A DNA stretch of 37,090 bases from an uncultured Gemmatimonadaceae bacterium (GCA_937919035.1 CALFPI010000433.1:1-37090); one strand, 5' to 3'. Positions 25,769-34,034 are shown, numbered from the stretch's first letter. Numbers and translations are program-made. Notes: generated by a model from the sequence alone, not told the origin.

Positions 25769-27574
25769 ATGACACTGCGCACACCAGACCGTCCGGCCGC
25801 CGATCCCGATGACATGGTTTTCCATGAATTGTGCGCCGCCGCCGACATCGCCACCGATGCGGGCAAACCTTTCACCATCGACGGCAACCATCTGGCCGTG
25901 TTCCGCCAGCAAGAGGGTTTCTACGCCTGTGACAATCGCTGCCCACACATGGGGTATCCCCTGTCGGAAGGCAGCGTGCGCGATGGGGTCCTCATCTGTC
26001 ACTGGCACCATTGGGAGTTTGACCTGAAGACGGGGGCCTGCTTCCTGACCAACGGCGATGATGTCGCCAGCTTTCCCATCGAGGATCGTGATGGCGTGCT
26101 CTTCGTCGGCATCCCGAAAGGTTCCAAAGGTGCCGCCCGCCAGCGCCTTGTGGAGCGCGGCAAGAGGGCGCTTGAACAAGGACTGAAGGATCGTTCCTCC
26201 TTCCTGATCGCCAAGGCTGTCACGGCTCTGCGAGAAACCGGCGCGACACCGCAGGAGATCATTCAACACGGCCTCTTCTATGGCGCCCACAAAACCAGTG
26301 ACGGCTGGTCCTCGGGCGTTGCCATTCTGACGCTGTGTGGCAACATGTGGGAGGATGTGGACCCGAAGGACCACAATCTGTTCCTCGTGCATGGTCTGTC
26401 GCAGATCGCCAATCGTACGTCGGGCAGCTCCCGGCGGCAGCGTTTCCCTTTCCCCCGGACCGATGCCGACCCCGACCTGCAGACGATGAAGCGCTGGTTC
26501 CGTCGCTACATCGATCTGCGCGATCGCGGCGCCGCCGAGCGCATCCTGCTGACCCTGCACGACCGCGGCGAATCGGTGGGAGTCCTGGCCGATTTTGTTT
26601 TCAGCGCCGCTACCGATTCTTACTTCACCGGTGATGGTCACGCCCTCGATTTCGCCAACAAGATGTTCGAAGCCCTCGAATTCGTCGACTGGCAGGGCGC
26701 CCACGAAATTCTGCGACCGATCATCGTGGATCTGGTGAGCCGTACGCGCCATGAGGAGACCTCGCGGTGGCAGGATGCCGTGCCGGTACTGGAGGGAATC
26801 TTCGGCCACATTGATGACATCTGGGAGGCCAACCAGAAAGTGCCCGCGCAGGCACTGGACATCTCCGCCTATGCACAGATTCTGCTGGGTGATGACTTTG
26901 CACCCATTGTCGATGACCTCGAGCAGCGCCTGCGCGCCGGCGTCAATCCCCTCGACATCTGTCGCGCCATGACCTATGCCGGCGCCGTGCGCACCCTTCG
27001 CTTCCATCTGAAGAACGAAGGCGACTGGCATGACGTGGCCAACATCTACTCGTACGCCCACGCGCTCTACCGGGCCTTCCAGCTGGCCCCCTCAGCAGCC
27101 CTGCTACGTGCCCTGTTTCATGGTGCAGTATTCACCACCTACCTGCGTTGGCTGAACATGCCCGCTGCACGGGTGCCGCGCGCCGGGCAGCGCCTTGCGG
27201 GGGAGGAGCATTTCGCCAGTCCGGAAAAACTGCTGCACCGCCTGCAGGAACTGGCGGACTTCCAGAAGGTGGCCGAAGCCGAGATTCTGGTGAATCAGTA
27301 CCTGGAGGAGGGCCACGACATCACGCCCCTGAAACACACCCTCGCCCATATCATGCTGCGCGAGGACGCTGAACTGCACATGTTCCAGGTTCTGGAAGCC
27401 GCCTGCCGGCACTACGATCTAAGCACCGACCCGGAAGAGCGACGCACCCACATGCTGGCAGCAACACGCTACATCACCGCCCAGAAGGTGATGAAAAACA
27501 TCCTCTGGTCCACGGAGAATGCCGAACGATTGCAGCGCGGTGAATTATTGAGCGACCGGGAAGACGACGACTAG
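25769..27574 (+). CDS. Rieske [2Fe-2S] domain protein with a long helical C-terminal domain of unknown function
   Basis: A 601-residue cytoplasmic protein; ATG 25769 has AAAAGGA nine bases upstream. Residues about 18-115 form a Rieske domain with both cluster-binding boxes, CPH (Cys58, His60) and CHWH (Cys78, His81), followed by WEFDLKTG as in ferredoxin-type Rieske components. The remaining 480 residues are mostly helical, with His-rich segments (QHGLFYGAHKTSDGWSSGVAIL, DPKDHNLFLVHGLSQIA, FTGDGHALDFANKMFEAL). I do not recognise the domain; no non-haem-iron 2-His-1-carboxylate motif is obvious. It may be an oxygenase or redox enzyme fed electrons by its own Rieske centre, which is inference. 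The last codons and the following 50 bases are duplicated immediately downstream. Confidence 0.82.
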   Translation: MTLRTPDRPAADPDDMVFHELCAAADIATDAGKPFTIDGNHLAVFRQQEGFYACDNRCPHMGYPLSEGSVRDGVLICHWHHWEFDLKTGACFLTNGDDVASFPIEDRDGVLFVGIPKGSKGAARQRLVERGKRALEQGLKDRSSFLIAKAVTALRETGATPQEIIQHGLFYGAHKTSDGWSSGVAILTLCGNMWEDVDPKDHNLFLVHGLSQIANRTSGSSRRQRFPFPRTDADPDLQTMKRWFRRYIDLRDRGAAERILLTLHDRGESVGVLADFVFSAATDSYFTGDGHALDFANKMFEALEFVDWQGAHEILRPIIVDLVSRTRHEETSRWQDAVPVLEGIFGHIDDIWEANQKVPAQALDISAYAQILLGDDFAPIVDDLEQRLRAGVNPLDICRAMTYAGAVRTLRFHLKNEGDWHDVANIYSYAHALYRAFQLAPSAALLRALFHGAVFTTYLRWLNMPAARVPRAGQRLAGEEHFASPEKLLHRLQELADFQKVAEAEILVNQYLEEGHDITPLKHTLAHIMLREDAELHMFQVLEAACRHYDLSTDPEERRTHMLAATRYITAQKVMKNILWSTENAERLQRGELLSDREDDD

Positions 27575-27624
27575 GGCGAAGCACCGGAGGCGGTCTGCAC
27601 AGCCCGCAGTCGTGAGGCATGGCG
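27528..27624 (+). repeat. 97-bp direct repeat, copy 1 (3' end of Rieske gene and flank)
   Basis: This copy covers codons for LQRGELLSDREDDD, the stop codon and about 50 bases of downstream sequence. It matches 27641-27737 at an offset of 113 bases with only six differences. Confidence 0.9.
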
Positions 27625-27640
27625 GGCGCCCATGCCCTCA

Positions 27641-27737
27641 GATTGCAGCGCGGCGAACTACTCAGCGACCGGGAAGACGACGACTAGGGCGGAGTACCGG
27701 AGGCGGTCTGCACAGCCCGCAGTCGTGAGGCATGGCG
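27641..27737 (+). repeat. 97-bp direct repeat, copy 2 (relic of a second gene tail)
   Basis: It repeats 27528-27624 with six base differences. The four that fall in the former coding part are all silent, so the same peptide tail (LQRGELLSDREDDD) and stop are preserved. A 22-codon frame from ATG 27619 (MAGAHALRLQRGELLSDRED...) still reads through it, but there is no ribosome site. It may be the remnant of a tandem paralogue whose body was deleted. Confidence 0.85.
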
Positions 27738-27863
27738 CAGGCCCGAAATACACCCGACGAAGCGCCGGAGAATCAGTACCCGTACAGCTCGTATACACAC
27801 CGTAGGACGCCGGGATGGCGGGAGGACGACGACCGAGGTCGGGAAACCGGATGTGGTTGCAGT

Positions 27864-28814
27864 TCAGGGCCGGCTGGTTCTTGCCACCCACGCCCGGTGC
27901 AGCTGCTCGTGCTCTTCCAGCAGCGCCCGCACATTGTCGAGAAACTCTTCACGGAAAGGCTCAGGCCGTTCCGTCTGCAGCAAGGCCAGGATCTGCGCCC
28001 CCGTAGGCTCGGTGTGCATGCGCATGGCCGTATCGAACATGATGCCGCGCAGCGCCGGGTCCATATCGATACGGGAACACATCACACGTGTCATCAGGCT
28101 CGGCGAGGCCGCGATGATGCGCAGGTCCCGTCGCAACTGGGGGTTCATCTCGCACAACAATTCGTAGGTAACCTCGTCGACGATACTGGCGTCGGCCTGG
28201 CCAAACAGAACCGGTGGCACTGCGTGGCCGGGGCGATTCCGTAGCTCAAGCGTCACCTTCTCAGCTGATGTTGGTCCGTATCCCTGGCGCAGCAGCAGCA
28301 CGTCGAGCCACTTGTGTGCGGTCTGCCCACGGTCGAGGGTGGATACCAGTACGCGGCGCCCTGCCAGCTGGGTAACATCGTCGATGCCTGCCTCGCGATG
28401 CACCAGTAGCAGTTGCCGGGACAGGATCTCTCCCCCCCGCTGCGGTACGACCTCCGGTCGTAACGGTAGGCGCGTGATCATATCCAGATAGTTCATGACC
28501 GTCAGCGCCAGAACATCGATGTGCCCCGCTGCGAGTTCTGTCTCAATCGTCTGCATGTCGTCGATAACATGCAGTTCCAGCATCGCCTGGAAGCCCAGGA
28601 TCGGCTGCATCTGCGACGTCCAGAGTTCCATGGCGATTTCGGCGTCGCGCACGTTGACCTGTGGGAAGATGGCGGGACTGGTGCAGAAGCGGATGACGGG
28701 CAATGGTGGAGCGGCAGAGGGCTGTGCCGATTGAGTCTGGCCGTAGGTGACGGTCGACGCACCGCAGACACAGGCCAGGACAAAGGAGCGGAGTCGCGGA
28801 AGCGCTCGGGTCAT
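27864..28814 (-). CDS. PhnD-like periplasmic solute-binding protein, third of three
   Basis: A 316-residue exported protein (signal peptide about 1-25, ending TYGQ) of the phosphate/phosphite/phosphonate-binding PhnD-like type II fold. Diagnostic stretches are IRFCTSPAIFPQVNVRDAEIAMELWTSQM, LAAGHIDVLALTVMNYLDMI (the domain-1 loop that contacts ligand in PhnD), LAGRRVLVSTLDRG, VLFGQADASIVDEVTYELLCEMNPQLRRDLRIIAASP. It is the last gene of the kinase-binding-protein run; its start overlaps the preceding stop by four bases (ATGA). It is the most diverged of the three copies. No permease or ATPase gene is nearby, so a sensory role is likelier than uptake. The ligand is unknown. Confidence 0.88.
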   Translation of the reverse strand: MTRALPRLRSFVLACVCGASTVTYGQTQSAQPSAAPPLPVIRFCTSPAIFPQVNVRDAEIAMELWTSQMQPILGFQAMLELHVIDDMQTIETELAAGHIDVLALTVMNYLDMITRLPLRPEVVPQRGGEILSRQLLLVHREAGIDDVTQLAGRRVLVSTLDRGQTAHKWLDVLLLRQGYGPTSAEKVTLELRNRPGHAVPPVLFGQADASIVDEVTYELLCEMNPQLRRDLRIIAASPSLMTRVMCSRIDMDPALRGIMFDTAMRMHTEPTGAQILALLQTERPEPFREEFLDNVRALLEEHEQLHRAWVARTSRP

Positions 28815-29734
28815 GGTGAAGACGCCGATTCGGGCCGCGGCACGAGAGTCTTATAGGCGGCGACCAACTCGCGCACGCCCTGCAGGTATTCTTCTCGAAA
28901 AGGCACGATACTCGAGCGCCCGAACAAGTCGAGAATCATGCGGCCCTGCGGCCGTTCGTGCAGATCACCGATTGTTCGCAGCGTCAATGCCCGCAACGAC
29001 GCAGAGCATCCGGGTCCGAAACTGGTAACGCCTTCCAGCAGATCGGCGGAGTTGGTGACGATCCGCAGATCCTGACCGACCTGCGGGTTCATTTCCGCCA
29101 GTGTCGCCAGGGACCGATCGCTGACGATGCAGGCGTCAAGTTGCGAGAAGAAGACCGGCAGTGCCGCCTTGGGCGCATCGCGCACTTCATGCAAGTGGAA
29201 ATAGTCCCTCGCAGGACCAAGCCCCTGACGGGCCAGTTCCACCTCGAGCCACATGCGTGGCAACGGATTGGCGGCCGACGAGACGATGGCCAGATCCGCA
29301 CCGGCCATTGTCTGCCACGATGTCAGCGACGATGCAGCCTGCACCAGCAGCAGATAACGCTCGGTGACCCTGCCGTTGGTCTGCACCGGGACCATCGCCG
29401 GCGTCAGGTGCATCTGGGGCTGATAGATGAGAAAATCCACACTCGACAGCACGACGAAGTCGATGCGACCAGCAAGCACATCAACAACGGCGGCGGCGGC
29501 ACTATCGTAGATCACGGTTTCGCCGCGATACCGCGCATCGAAGAAGCCCGCCAGTTCGTTGGCCCACATCTGCAGGGCGATGACTACATCTTCGCGGTTG
29601 GCGATATCGAATATCGAACTACTGAAGGCCATGCGGACCAGGCCTTCGTCCTGGTCTGCCGGCACACGGAGCGGTGGCTCGGCAGCGGCCGCGGCCGCTG
29701 CCGCCAGCAGCAGAAGTGTCGCGACGATAATCAT
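28811..29734 (-). CDS. PhnD-like periplasmic solute-binding protein, second of three
   Basis: A 307-residue exported protein with an Ala-rich signal peptide (MIIVATLLLLAAAAAAAA). The PhnD-like core reads VRMAFSSSIFDIANREDVVIALQMWANELAGFF, VLAGRIDFVVLSSVDFLIYQ, MAGADLAIVSSAANPLPRMWLEVELARQGL, and VFFSQLDACIVSDRSLATLAEMNPQVGQDLRIV. The last block is nearly shared with the other two copies (compare VFFGQVQACIVTERALQTQGELNPQI), so the genes arose by tandem duplication. It overlaps both neighbours by four bases. The positions that differ between copies include the ligand loop after the first domain (LSSVDFL here, LFTFDFL and LTVMNYL in the others), which suggests different ligands or ligand states. 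Confidence 0.88.
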   Translation of the reverse strand: MIIVATLLLLAAAAAAAAEPPLRVPADQDEGLVRMAFSSSIFDIANREDVVIALQMWANELAGFFDARYRGETVIYDSAAAAVVDVLAGRIDFVVLSSVDFLIYQPQMHLTPAMVPVQTNGRVTERYLLLVQAASSLTSWQTMAGADLAIVSSAANPLPRMWLEVELARQGLGPARDYFHLHEVRDAPKAALPVFFSQLDACIVSDRSLATLAEMNPQVGQDLRIVTNSADLLEGVTSFGPGCSASLRALTLRTIGDLHERPQGRMILDLFGRSSIVPFREEYLQGVRELVAAYKTLVPRPESASSP

Positions 29735-30660
29735 GGCGTCGCCGTCGATGACAGTTGCTGCCAGCGCTCGTACGCGGCAACCAGTTCCCTCGTCGCCTGG
29801 ACATCGGTGTCGCGGAAAGCACGGATCCGCGACAGGCCGAACAATTCCAGAACCTGCCGACCAAGGGGCCTCTGGTGCAGTGTGGTTGTTGCGGCCAGCA
29901 TGAGGACTCGCGTCGAATCATCACAGGCCGGGCCAAAACTCACCACCGTTGGCAGGAGTCCTGGAGAGCGGGCGATGACGGTCAGTTCCCGGGCGATCTG
30001 GGGATTCAGTTCACCTTGTGTTTGCAGGGCACGCTCAGTGACGATGCAGGCCTGAACCTGACCGAAGAACACAGCCAGGATGGCGCTGGCAGATGACTCG
30101 GCCTGCTGCATGCGGGCATGTTGCCGGCCACTGGTCAGTCCCTGTTGCTGCAACGCCACGTCGAGCCAGATCAGCGGCAGCCTGTTTTCCGCAGGCGTAC
30201 CGATTCGAATCTGGGTGTCACGCAGATCCGCAAGATTCTGGGTGGACGTGCCCACACGCACAACGACGACGTACTTCTCTGTGGTGTGGCCGTCGGCGAA
30301 CACGCCGACGATGGCCGGCGTGAGATCTGCGTTTTGCTGCTGGGCAAGGAAATCGAAGGTGAACAGGGTGATCGCCATGGCCCGTCCCGCTTCGACTGCC
30401 CTCACCGCATCCTCCGTGCTGTCGTAGATGACAACCCTGCCGTCAATATCCGTGTCGAAAAATTCGGTGATTCGCTCTTTCCACGTCTGCACCACGATCT
30501 GTGCGTCTTCACGACTGATCTGGCCGAAGGCGATACTGGTGAAGGCTAGTTCCACAGAGCGACGACCGTTGTCAGCATCGGTTTTGGCACCGGCACTGGT
30601 TGCTGACGCCACACACAGGAAGCCAAACAGCAGAGCGCGAAAACTCATGTCGGCAGTCAT
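29731..30660 (-). CDS. PhnD-like periplasmic solute-binding protein, first of three
   Basis: A 309-residue exported protein (signal peptide about 5-25, ending SAGA). The PhnD-like core shows VELAFTSIAFGQISREDAQIVVQTWKERITEFF, VEAGRAMAITLFTFDFLAQQ, LADLRDTQIRIGTPAENRLPLIWLDVAL and VFFGQVQACIVTERALQTQGELNPQIARELTVIARSP. It is clearly closer to the second copy than to the third. Its ATG overlaps the TGA of the histidine-kinase gene by four bases, and its own stop overlaps the next start the same way, so kinase and binding proteins should be made in linked amounts. The simplest reading is a periplasmic ligand sensor docking on the kinase's extracytoplasmic domain. Confidence 0.88.
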   Translation of the reverse strand: MTADMSFRALLFGFLCVASATSAGAKTDADNGRRSVELAFTSIAFGQISREDAQIVVQTWKERITEFFDTDIDGRVVIYDSTEDAVRAVEAGRAMAITLFTFDFLAQQQNADLTPAIVGVFADGHTTEKYVVVVRVGTSTQNLADLRDTQIRIGTPAENRLPLIWLDVALQQQGLTSGRQHARMQQAESSASAILAVFFGQVQACIVTERALQTQGELNPQIARELTVIARSPGLLPTVVSFGPACDDSTRVLMLAATTTLHQRPLGRQVLELFGLSRIRAFRDTDVQATRELVAAYERWQQLSSTATP

Positions 30661-32315
30661 CCCGGTGAGCCATTGTCTGCGGCGGGCAACACCATGATGG
30701 CACTTGTCCCACCCCCCGGGCGCGAACTCAATTGCAGCGCACCGCCGATTTCCTCGACGATGGTTCTCGACACGGCCAGACCCAATCCCGTGCCCTTGTT
30801 GGGTTCCTTGGTGCTGAAGAAAGGATCAAAGACACGGGCCAGGATCTCCTCCGGGATCCCGTCACCGGCATCCGTCACCTCGATCAGCACGCGACGCACT
30901 CCATCGACCACCGCTGCCGAGGTAGACACGCGCACCCAGGCGTCGACACTGCGCCCGGCGGCGGCCGCCTCCTCGACGGCATCGCGGGCGTTGTTCAACA
31001 GATTGAGCACGACCTCTTCGAGGGAGTAGGCGTTGGCCACAACCAGCGGCAAATCTGCCCCCTTGTCGCAGAGCAACTCAAGGCCATGGGAGCGGAACTG
31101 TGCGCCCAGCAGATCGATGGCATTGTCAACGACATCGTTGACGTTGACCGCCGTGGTCTGTGGTCGCCCCGCTTCACGGGCGAACATGCGGATGTGCTCG
31201 ATTATGTGCACCATGCGATCGGTCTGATCGAGAATGCGCTGCATGCGTGAGCCCAGTTCTGCATCATCCAGACTCCAGCCACGGTCCTGGCCAATGAGAA
31301 CGTGCTCGGCCAGTCCGCGCACGCCCATCAGCGGCTGGTTGAGCTCATGGGCGATGCCGGCCGCCATTTCGCCCAGAGATCGCAGCCGGTCGGTGTGCAT
31401 CGTCACGGCCCGCTGGGTCTGCAGCTCCTGCTCCGCTTCATGGCGCGCCTGCTCGGCCCGCTGGCGTTCACCGATCTCGCCGCGCAGTACGACATTCGCT
31501 TCGACCAGTTCGGCGGTGCGCTCCGCCACGCGATTCTCCAGTTCGGCCTGCGCCCGTTGCAGGGTTTCCGTCATCTGGTTGAAGGACCGCGCCAGGCTTT
31601 CCACTTCATCACCCGTTGTCACCGTCGCCCGCGCGGACAGGTTGCCGGCGGCGACTTCGCGACTGACCCGGTCCAGGTGGCCGATGGGGCGGCTGAGGCG
31701 ACGGGCAAAAAACAGCGACACGAGCGACGCCGCCAGCAGGCTGATCGTACCCAGCACCGCGATACGTCGGTACGTCGCGCGCTGATCGAGGTCGAACTGG
31801 GCGCGGGACAGGCCGATGTGAATCCAGCCCCAGTCGATCCCAGAATAGCGCAGGGGATACGAGTAGTGATAGACAGACTCGTCGACCAGCGAGCTTACTT
31901 CGAAGGCTCCCTCGGGAGACGGGCCCCCCTGCCAACGGTCGGTGTCGCGTTCGTACGACCAGCCCTCTCCGGTGTGGACCAGTGAGAAGCCGTCCTTGCG
32001 GGTGATAACGATGAAACGCACGATGTCGCGCTCCTGCACGACCTTCATACAATGCTCGATCACCGGGCTGTAGTCCTCCACGACAATCGAGGTCACCGTG
32101 ATCTGATCGATCGACGTGGCCATCACCTCTGCTGTCAACTCGAGGCGCGCCTTGAGCATCTCCTGCTGGGTCGGCAGGATGAGAACGATGAACATGCCGA
32201 GGGCCAGAATCACCCCTGTCCATGCCATGATCCCGGTGCGAACAAAGATCGAGCGTGTCGGTCGTCGGTCGAGAGGCGCGCCGATGGCTGCTTCGTTGTA
32301 CGGCTTGTGTACCAT
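30657..32315 (-). CDS. periplasmic-sensing histidine kinase, co-translated with three binding proteins
   Basis: A 552-residue kinase. Transmembrane segment 1 (MAWTGVILALGMFIVLIL, about 30-47) and segment 2 (about 183-203) bracket a periplasmic domain of about 135 residues with Cache/PDC-like features (VRFIVITRKDGFSLVHTGEGW, YSYPLRYSGIDWGWIHIGLS). A HAMP domain, a coiled coil (QAELENRVAERTAELVEANVVL) and HisKA follow, with phospho-acceptor His323 in MAAGIAHELNQPLMGV; the ATPase domain has NLLNNARDAVEEA, DAGDGIPEE and NKGTGLGLAVS. ATG 32315 has GAGG upstream; a GTG at 32333 is also in frame but would overlap the small upstream ORF. No receiver is attached, so phosphate must go to a separate regulator. 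Confidence 0.92.
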   Translation of the reverse strand: MVHKPYNEAAIGAPLDRRPTRSIFVRTGIMAWTGVILALGMFIVLILPTQQEMLKARLELTAEVMATSIDQITVTSIVVEDYSPVIEHCMKVVQERDIVRFIVITRKDGFSLVHTGEGWSYERDTDRWQGGPSPEGAFEVSSLVDESVYHYSYPLRYSGIDWGWIHIGLSRAQFDLDQRATYRRIAVLGTISLLAASLVSLFFARRLSRPIGHLDRVSREVAAGNLSARATVTTGDEVESLARSFNQMTETLQRAQAELENRVAERTAELVEANVVLRGEIGERQRAEQARHEAEQELQTQRAVTMHTDRLRSLGEMAAGIAHELNQPLMGVRGLAEHVLIGQDRGWSLDDAELGSRMQRILDQTDRMVHIIEHIRMFAREAGRPQTTAVNVNDVVDNAIDLLGAQFRSHGLELLCDKGADLPLVVANAYSLEEVVLNLLNNARDAVEEAAAAGRSVDAWVRVSTSAAVVDGVRRVLIEVTDAGDGIPEEILARVFDPFFSTKEPNKGTGLGLAVSRTIVEEIGGALQLSSRPGGGTSAIMVLPAADNGSPG

Positions 32316-32325
32316 AGATCGATCC

Positions 32326-32427
32326 TCAGTCACTCGTACCGAAGGCCGCCAGAGTCACGGCACAAGCCGCCGCCTGACCGATCGTCACCAGCACCAGCAG
32401 GCGCATGCCGGAGCTCCAGATAGCCAT
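32326..32427 (-). CDS. possible 33-residue hydrophobic peptide between the TolC-family and kinase genes
   Basis: The ORF starts at ATG 32427, five bases after the TolC-family stop, preceded by AGGTGA at eight to ten bases, and ends 10 bases before the kinase ATG. The product (MAIWSSGMRLLVLV..., ending ..TLAAFGTSD) is almost entirely hydrophobic and could be one membrane helix or a secreted signal-like peptide. It fills the gap exactly, in keeping with the tight packing of the operon. No homologue is known to me and chance cannot be excluded for such a short ORF. Confidence 0.42.
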   Translation of the reverse strand: MAIWSSGMRLLVLVTIGQAAACAVTLAAFGTSD

Positions 32428-32432
32428 CTGGT

Positions 32433-33866
32433 TCACCTGGTGCCGCTTATGAGTGCCAGCAGTTCGGTGCCCACGATCTGCTCCAGATGGGCACGTGCCT
32501 CAGCGTGTTCGTAGCGCACCTTTTCATACACGGCACGGGTGAAGGACTCCATCAACTGGGACTGGATCACGTCCTGGACCTCAACGAGTTGATCCTGGTA
32601 GGCTCTGGCGTTGAGGCTGCGGTTCTGTTCGGCCGCCTCGAGGGCCGCGCCCATTGCGCTCTCCTGGCCCTGAGCCCGCATCATTTCGAGGAACAGGGCC
32701 TTCACCTGCAGACCGAGCCCCTCGCGCAGACGCACTTGTTGGTGTTCGAGGCGCGTCAGTCTCGCCTGGGCTTCACGAATGCGATGCCGCGTCAGAAAGC
32801 CGTCGAACAGGGGAATTTCCAACCCCACGGCAACAAGCCAGCTCTTATTTTCGGCGTCACCGACGATGCCGGCGTCGTGGCTGTTGCTGATCAGTTCCAC
32901 ATTGCCCACGAGGGCAGCCATGGGCATACGCCCGCTGCGCGCCTCATCGACCTGGCCTGCCAGGGCGTCGAGTCCTGCCTGCAACTGCCCCCAATCCGGA
33001 TTGAAGCGGTAGCTGGCGTCAACGAGATCGGCAAGATCCACAGCCAACGCTTCATAGGGCACGGACGACGCGTTCGGCGTCACGACCTGATCCCAGGTCA
33101 GACCCATCGTGTTACCCAGCGCCGCAACTGCCAGTTCACGGTTGCTGTGCAGACGCACCACGGCGGAGCGCAGTCCCTCGACGACAACTTTGTGCGCCAA
33201 CCAGTCCGTCTTTTTAACCGCGCCAGAGCCGCGTTGGTAGAGGTTTTCGGTGAGCTCCAACGTCACCTCCAACCGGGCCAGGGCTTCCTCGCCGATGCGG
33301 ACAAGATTGACTGCCAGGACGGCGCCGTGGTAGATGCGCTTGACGTCGTAGACCACTTCCAGATCGGTGCGCCGCGACGCCTGCTGGGCGGCGGTGATCC
33401 CGGCGCGGGTCTGCCGCAGCAGCGCGCCGCGCAAGCCGCCGGTATACAGCGGTAGCACAACATCGACGTCAGATACGGCATGTACCTTGTCCTGCAGCCG
33501 AATATGCTTCTCCGGAACCGTAACGTTGGCCAGTAGATCCTGGTTCAACAGGTTGAAGGAGTAGAGATCCGTCTCTTCGGGAAAGATGAAGGTCGGATCG
33601 TCATCGCGACGGCTGAGGCTCGAACTCAGCGTCGCAGTCGGCCAGTAGGTGGACAGCGCCTGCTGGTGCTGCGCCTCGGCGATCACAACGCCAAGCTGCG
33701 ACGCCGGTCGTGCATGATTGTTGGCCAGGGCCTGTTCGAGACACTCTTTCAGACTCAGGTGGAGGCTGGAATTTGTACGGCTTTCGGCCTCTGCCGCAGC
33801 TGTACCCGGCATCAGGTTCATGGCGCTCAGCGCTGCCAGAAAACAGGCACACCTGATCCGTTTCAT
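32433..33866 (-). CDS. TolC-family outer-membrane protein (OEP)
   Basis: A 477-residue exported protein (signal peptide MKRIRCACFLAALSAMNLMPGTAAA) with the two-repeat layout of TolC-type trimeric channels. The start of the mature protein reads LHLSLKECLEQALANNHARPASQLGVVIAEAQHQQA; the first strand pair has DVDVVLPLYTGGLRGALLRQTRAGITAAQQ; the second repeat has WLVAVGLEIPLFDGFLTRHRIREAQARL. Long helical parts surround these. ATG 33866 is preceded by AAAGGG about eight bases upstream and overlaps the TGA of a short upstream ORF. No inner-membrane pump or adaptor gene is present in the window, which is odd for this family unless it works with pumps encoded elsewhere or in a signalling or secretion role. 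Confidence 0.9.
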   Translation of the reverse strand: MKRIRCACFLAALSAMNLMPGTAAAEAESRTNSSLHLSLKECLEQALANNHARPASQLGVVIAEAQHQQALSTYWPTATLSSSLSRRDDDPTFIFPEETDLYSFNLLNQDLLANVTVPEKHIRLQDKVHAVSDVDVVLPLYTGGLRGALLRQTRAGITAAQQASRRTDLEVVYDVKRIYHGAVLAVNLVRIGEEALARLEVTLELTENLYQRGSGAVKKTDWLAHKVVVEGLRSAVVRLHSNRELAVAALGNTMGLTWDQVVTPNASSVPYEALAVDLADLVDASYRFNPDWGQLQAGLDALAGQVDEARSGRMPMAALVGNVELISNSHDAGIVGDAENKSWLVAVGLEIPLFDGFLTRHRIREAQARLTRLEHQQVRLREGLGLQVKALFLEMMRAQGQESAMGAALEAAEQNRSLNARAYQDQLVEVQDVIQSQLMESFTRAVYEKVRYEHAEARAHLEQIVGTELLALISGTR

Positions 33867-34024
33867 GCGGTTGCCCTTTGTTGGTTTGTCATTGTCGGTT
33901 CTTCTTGTCTTGGTCGAGTGCTGCACGATCCCGTCGCAACCGCGCCTGTGCTCAGCAGTTTGGACACGGGCTTCGTCAGGCACTTGCGCAGACCACGGTT
34001 CATGACGTCGATGGCCAGATCCAT
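33863..34024 (-). CDS. possible 53-residue ORF between hybrid kinase and TolC-family gene
   Basis: The frame runs from ATG 34024, ten bases after the hybrid-kinase stop, to a TGA that overlaps the TolC-family ATG as ATGA. The product begins MDLAIDVMNRGLRKCLTKPV and has a short apolar stretch (SKLLSTGAVATGSC), weakly lipoprotein-signal-like, then a polar tail. No clear Shine-Dalgarno precedes the ATG. Position and overlap are suggestive, but the composition is not convincing; it may simply be untranslated leader of the next gene. Confidence 0.28.
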   Translation of the reverse strand: MDLAIDVMNRGLRKCLTKPVSKLLSTGAVATGSCSTRPRQEEPTMTNQQRATA

Positions 34025-34034
34025 GCGACGGCCG

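Noticed and set aside
25670-27061. 463-codon minus-strand ORF opposite the Rieske gene
   Set aside because: No family features; the plus strand holds intact Rieske boxes and a ribosome site.
27864-30660. A phosphonate or phosphite ABC uptake operon
   Set aside because: Only binding proteins are present; no ATPase Walker motifs or permease-like polytopic genes were found on either side within the window.
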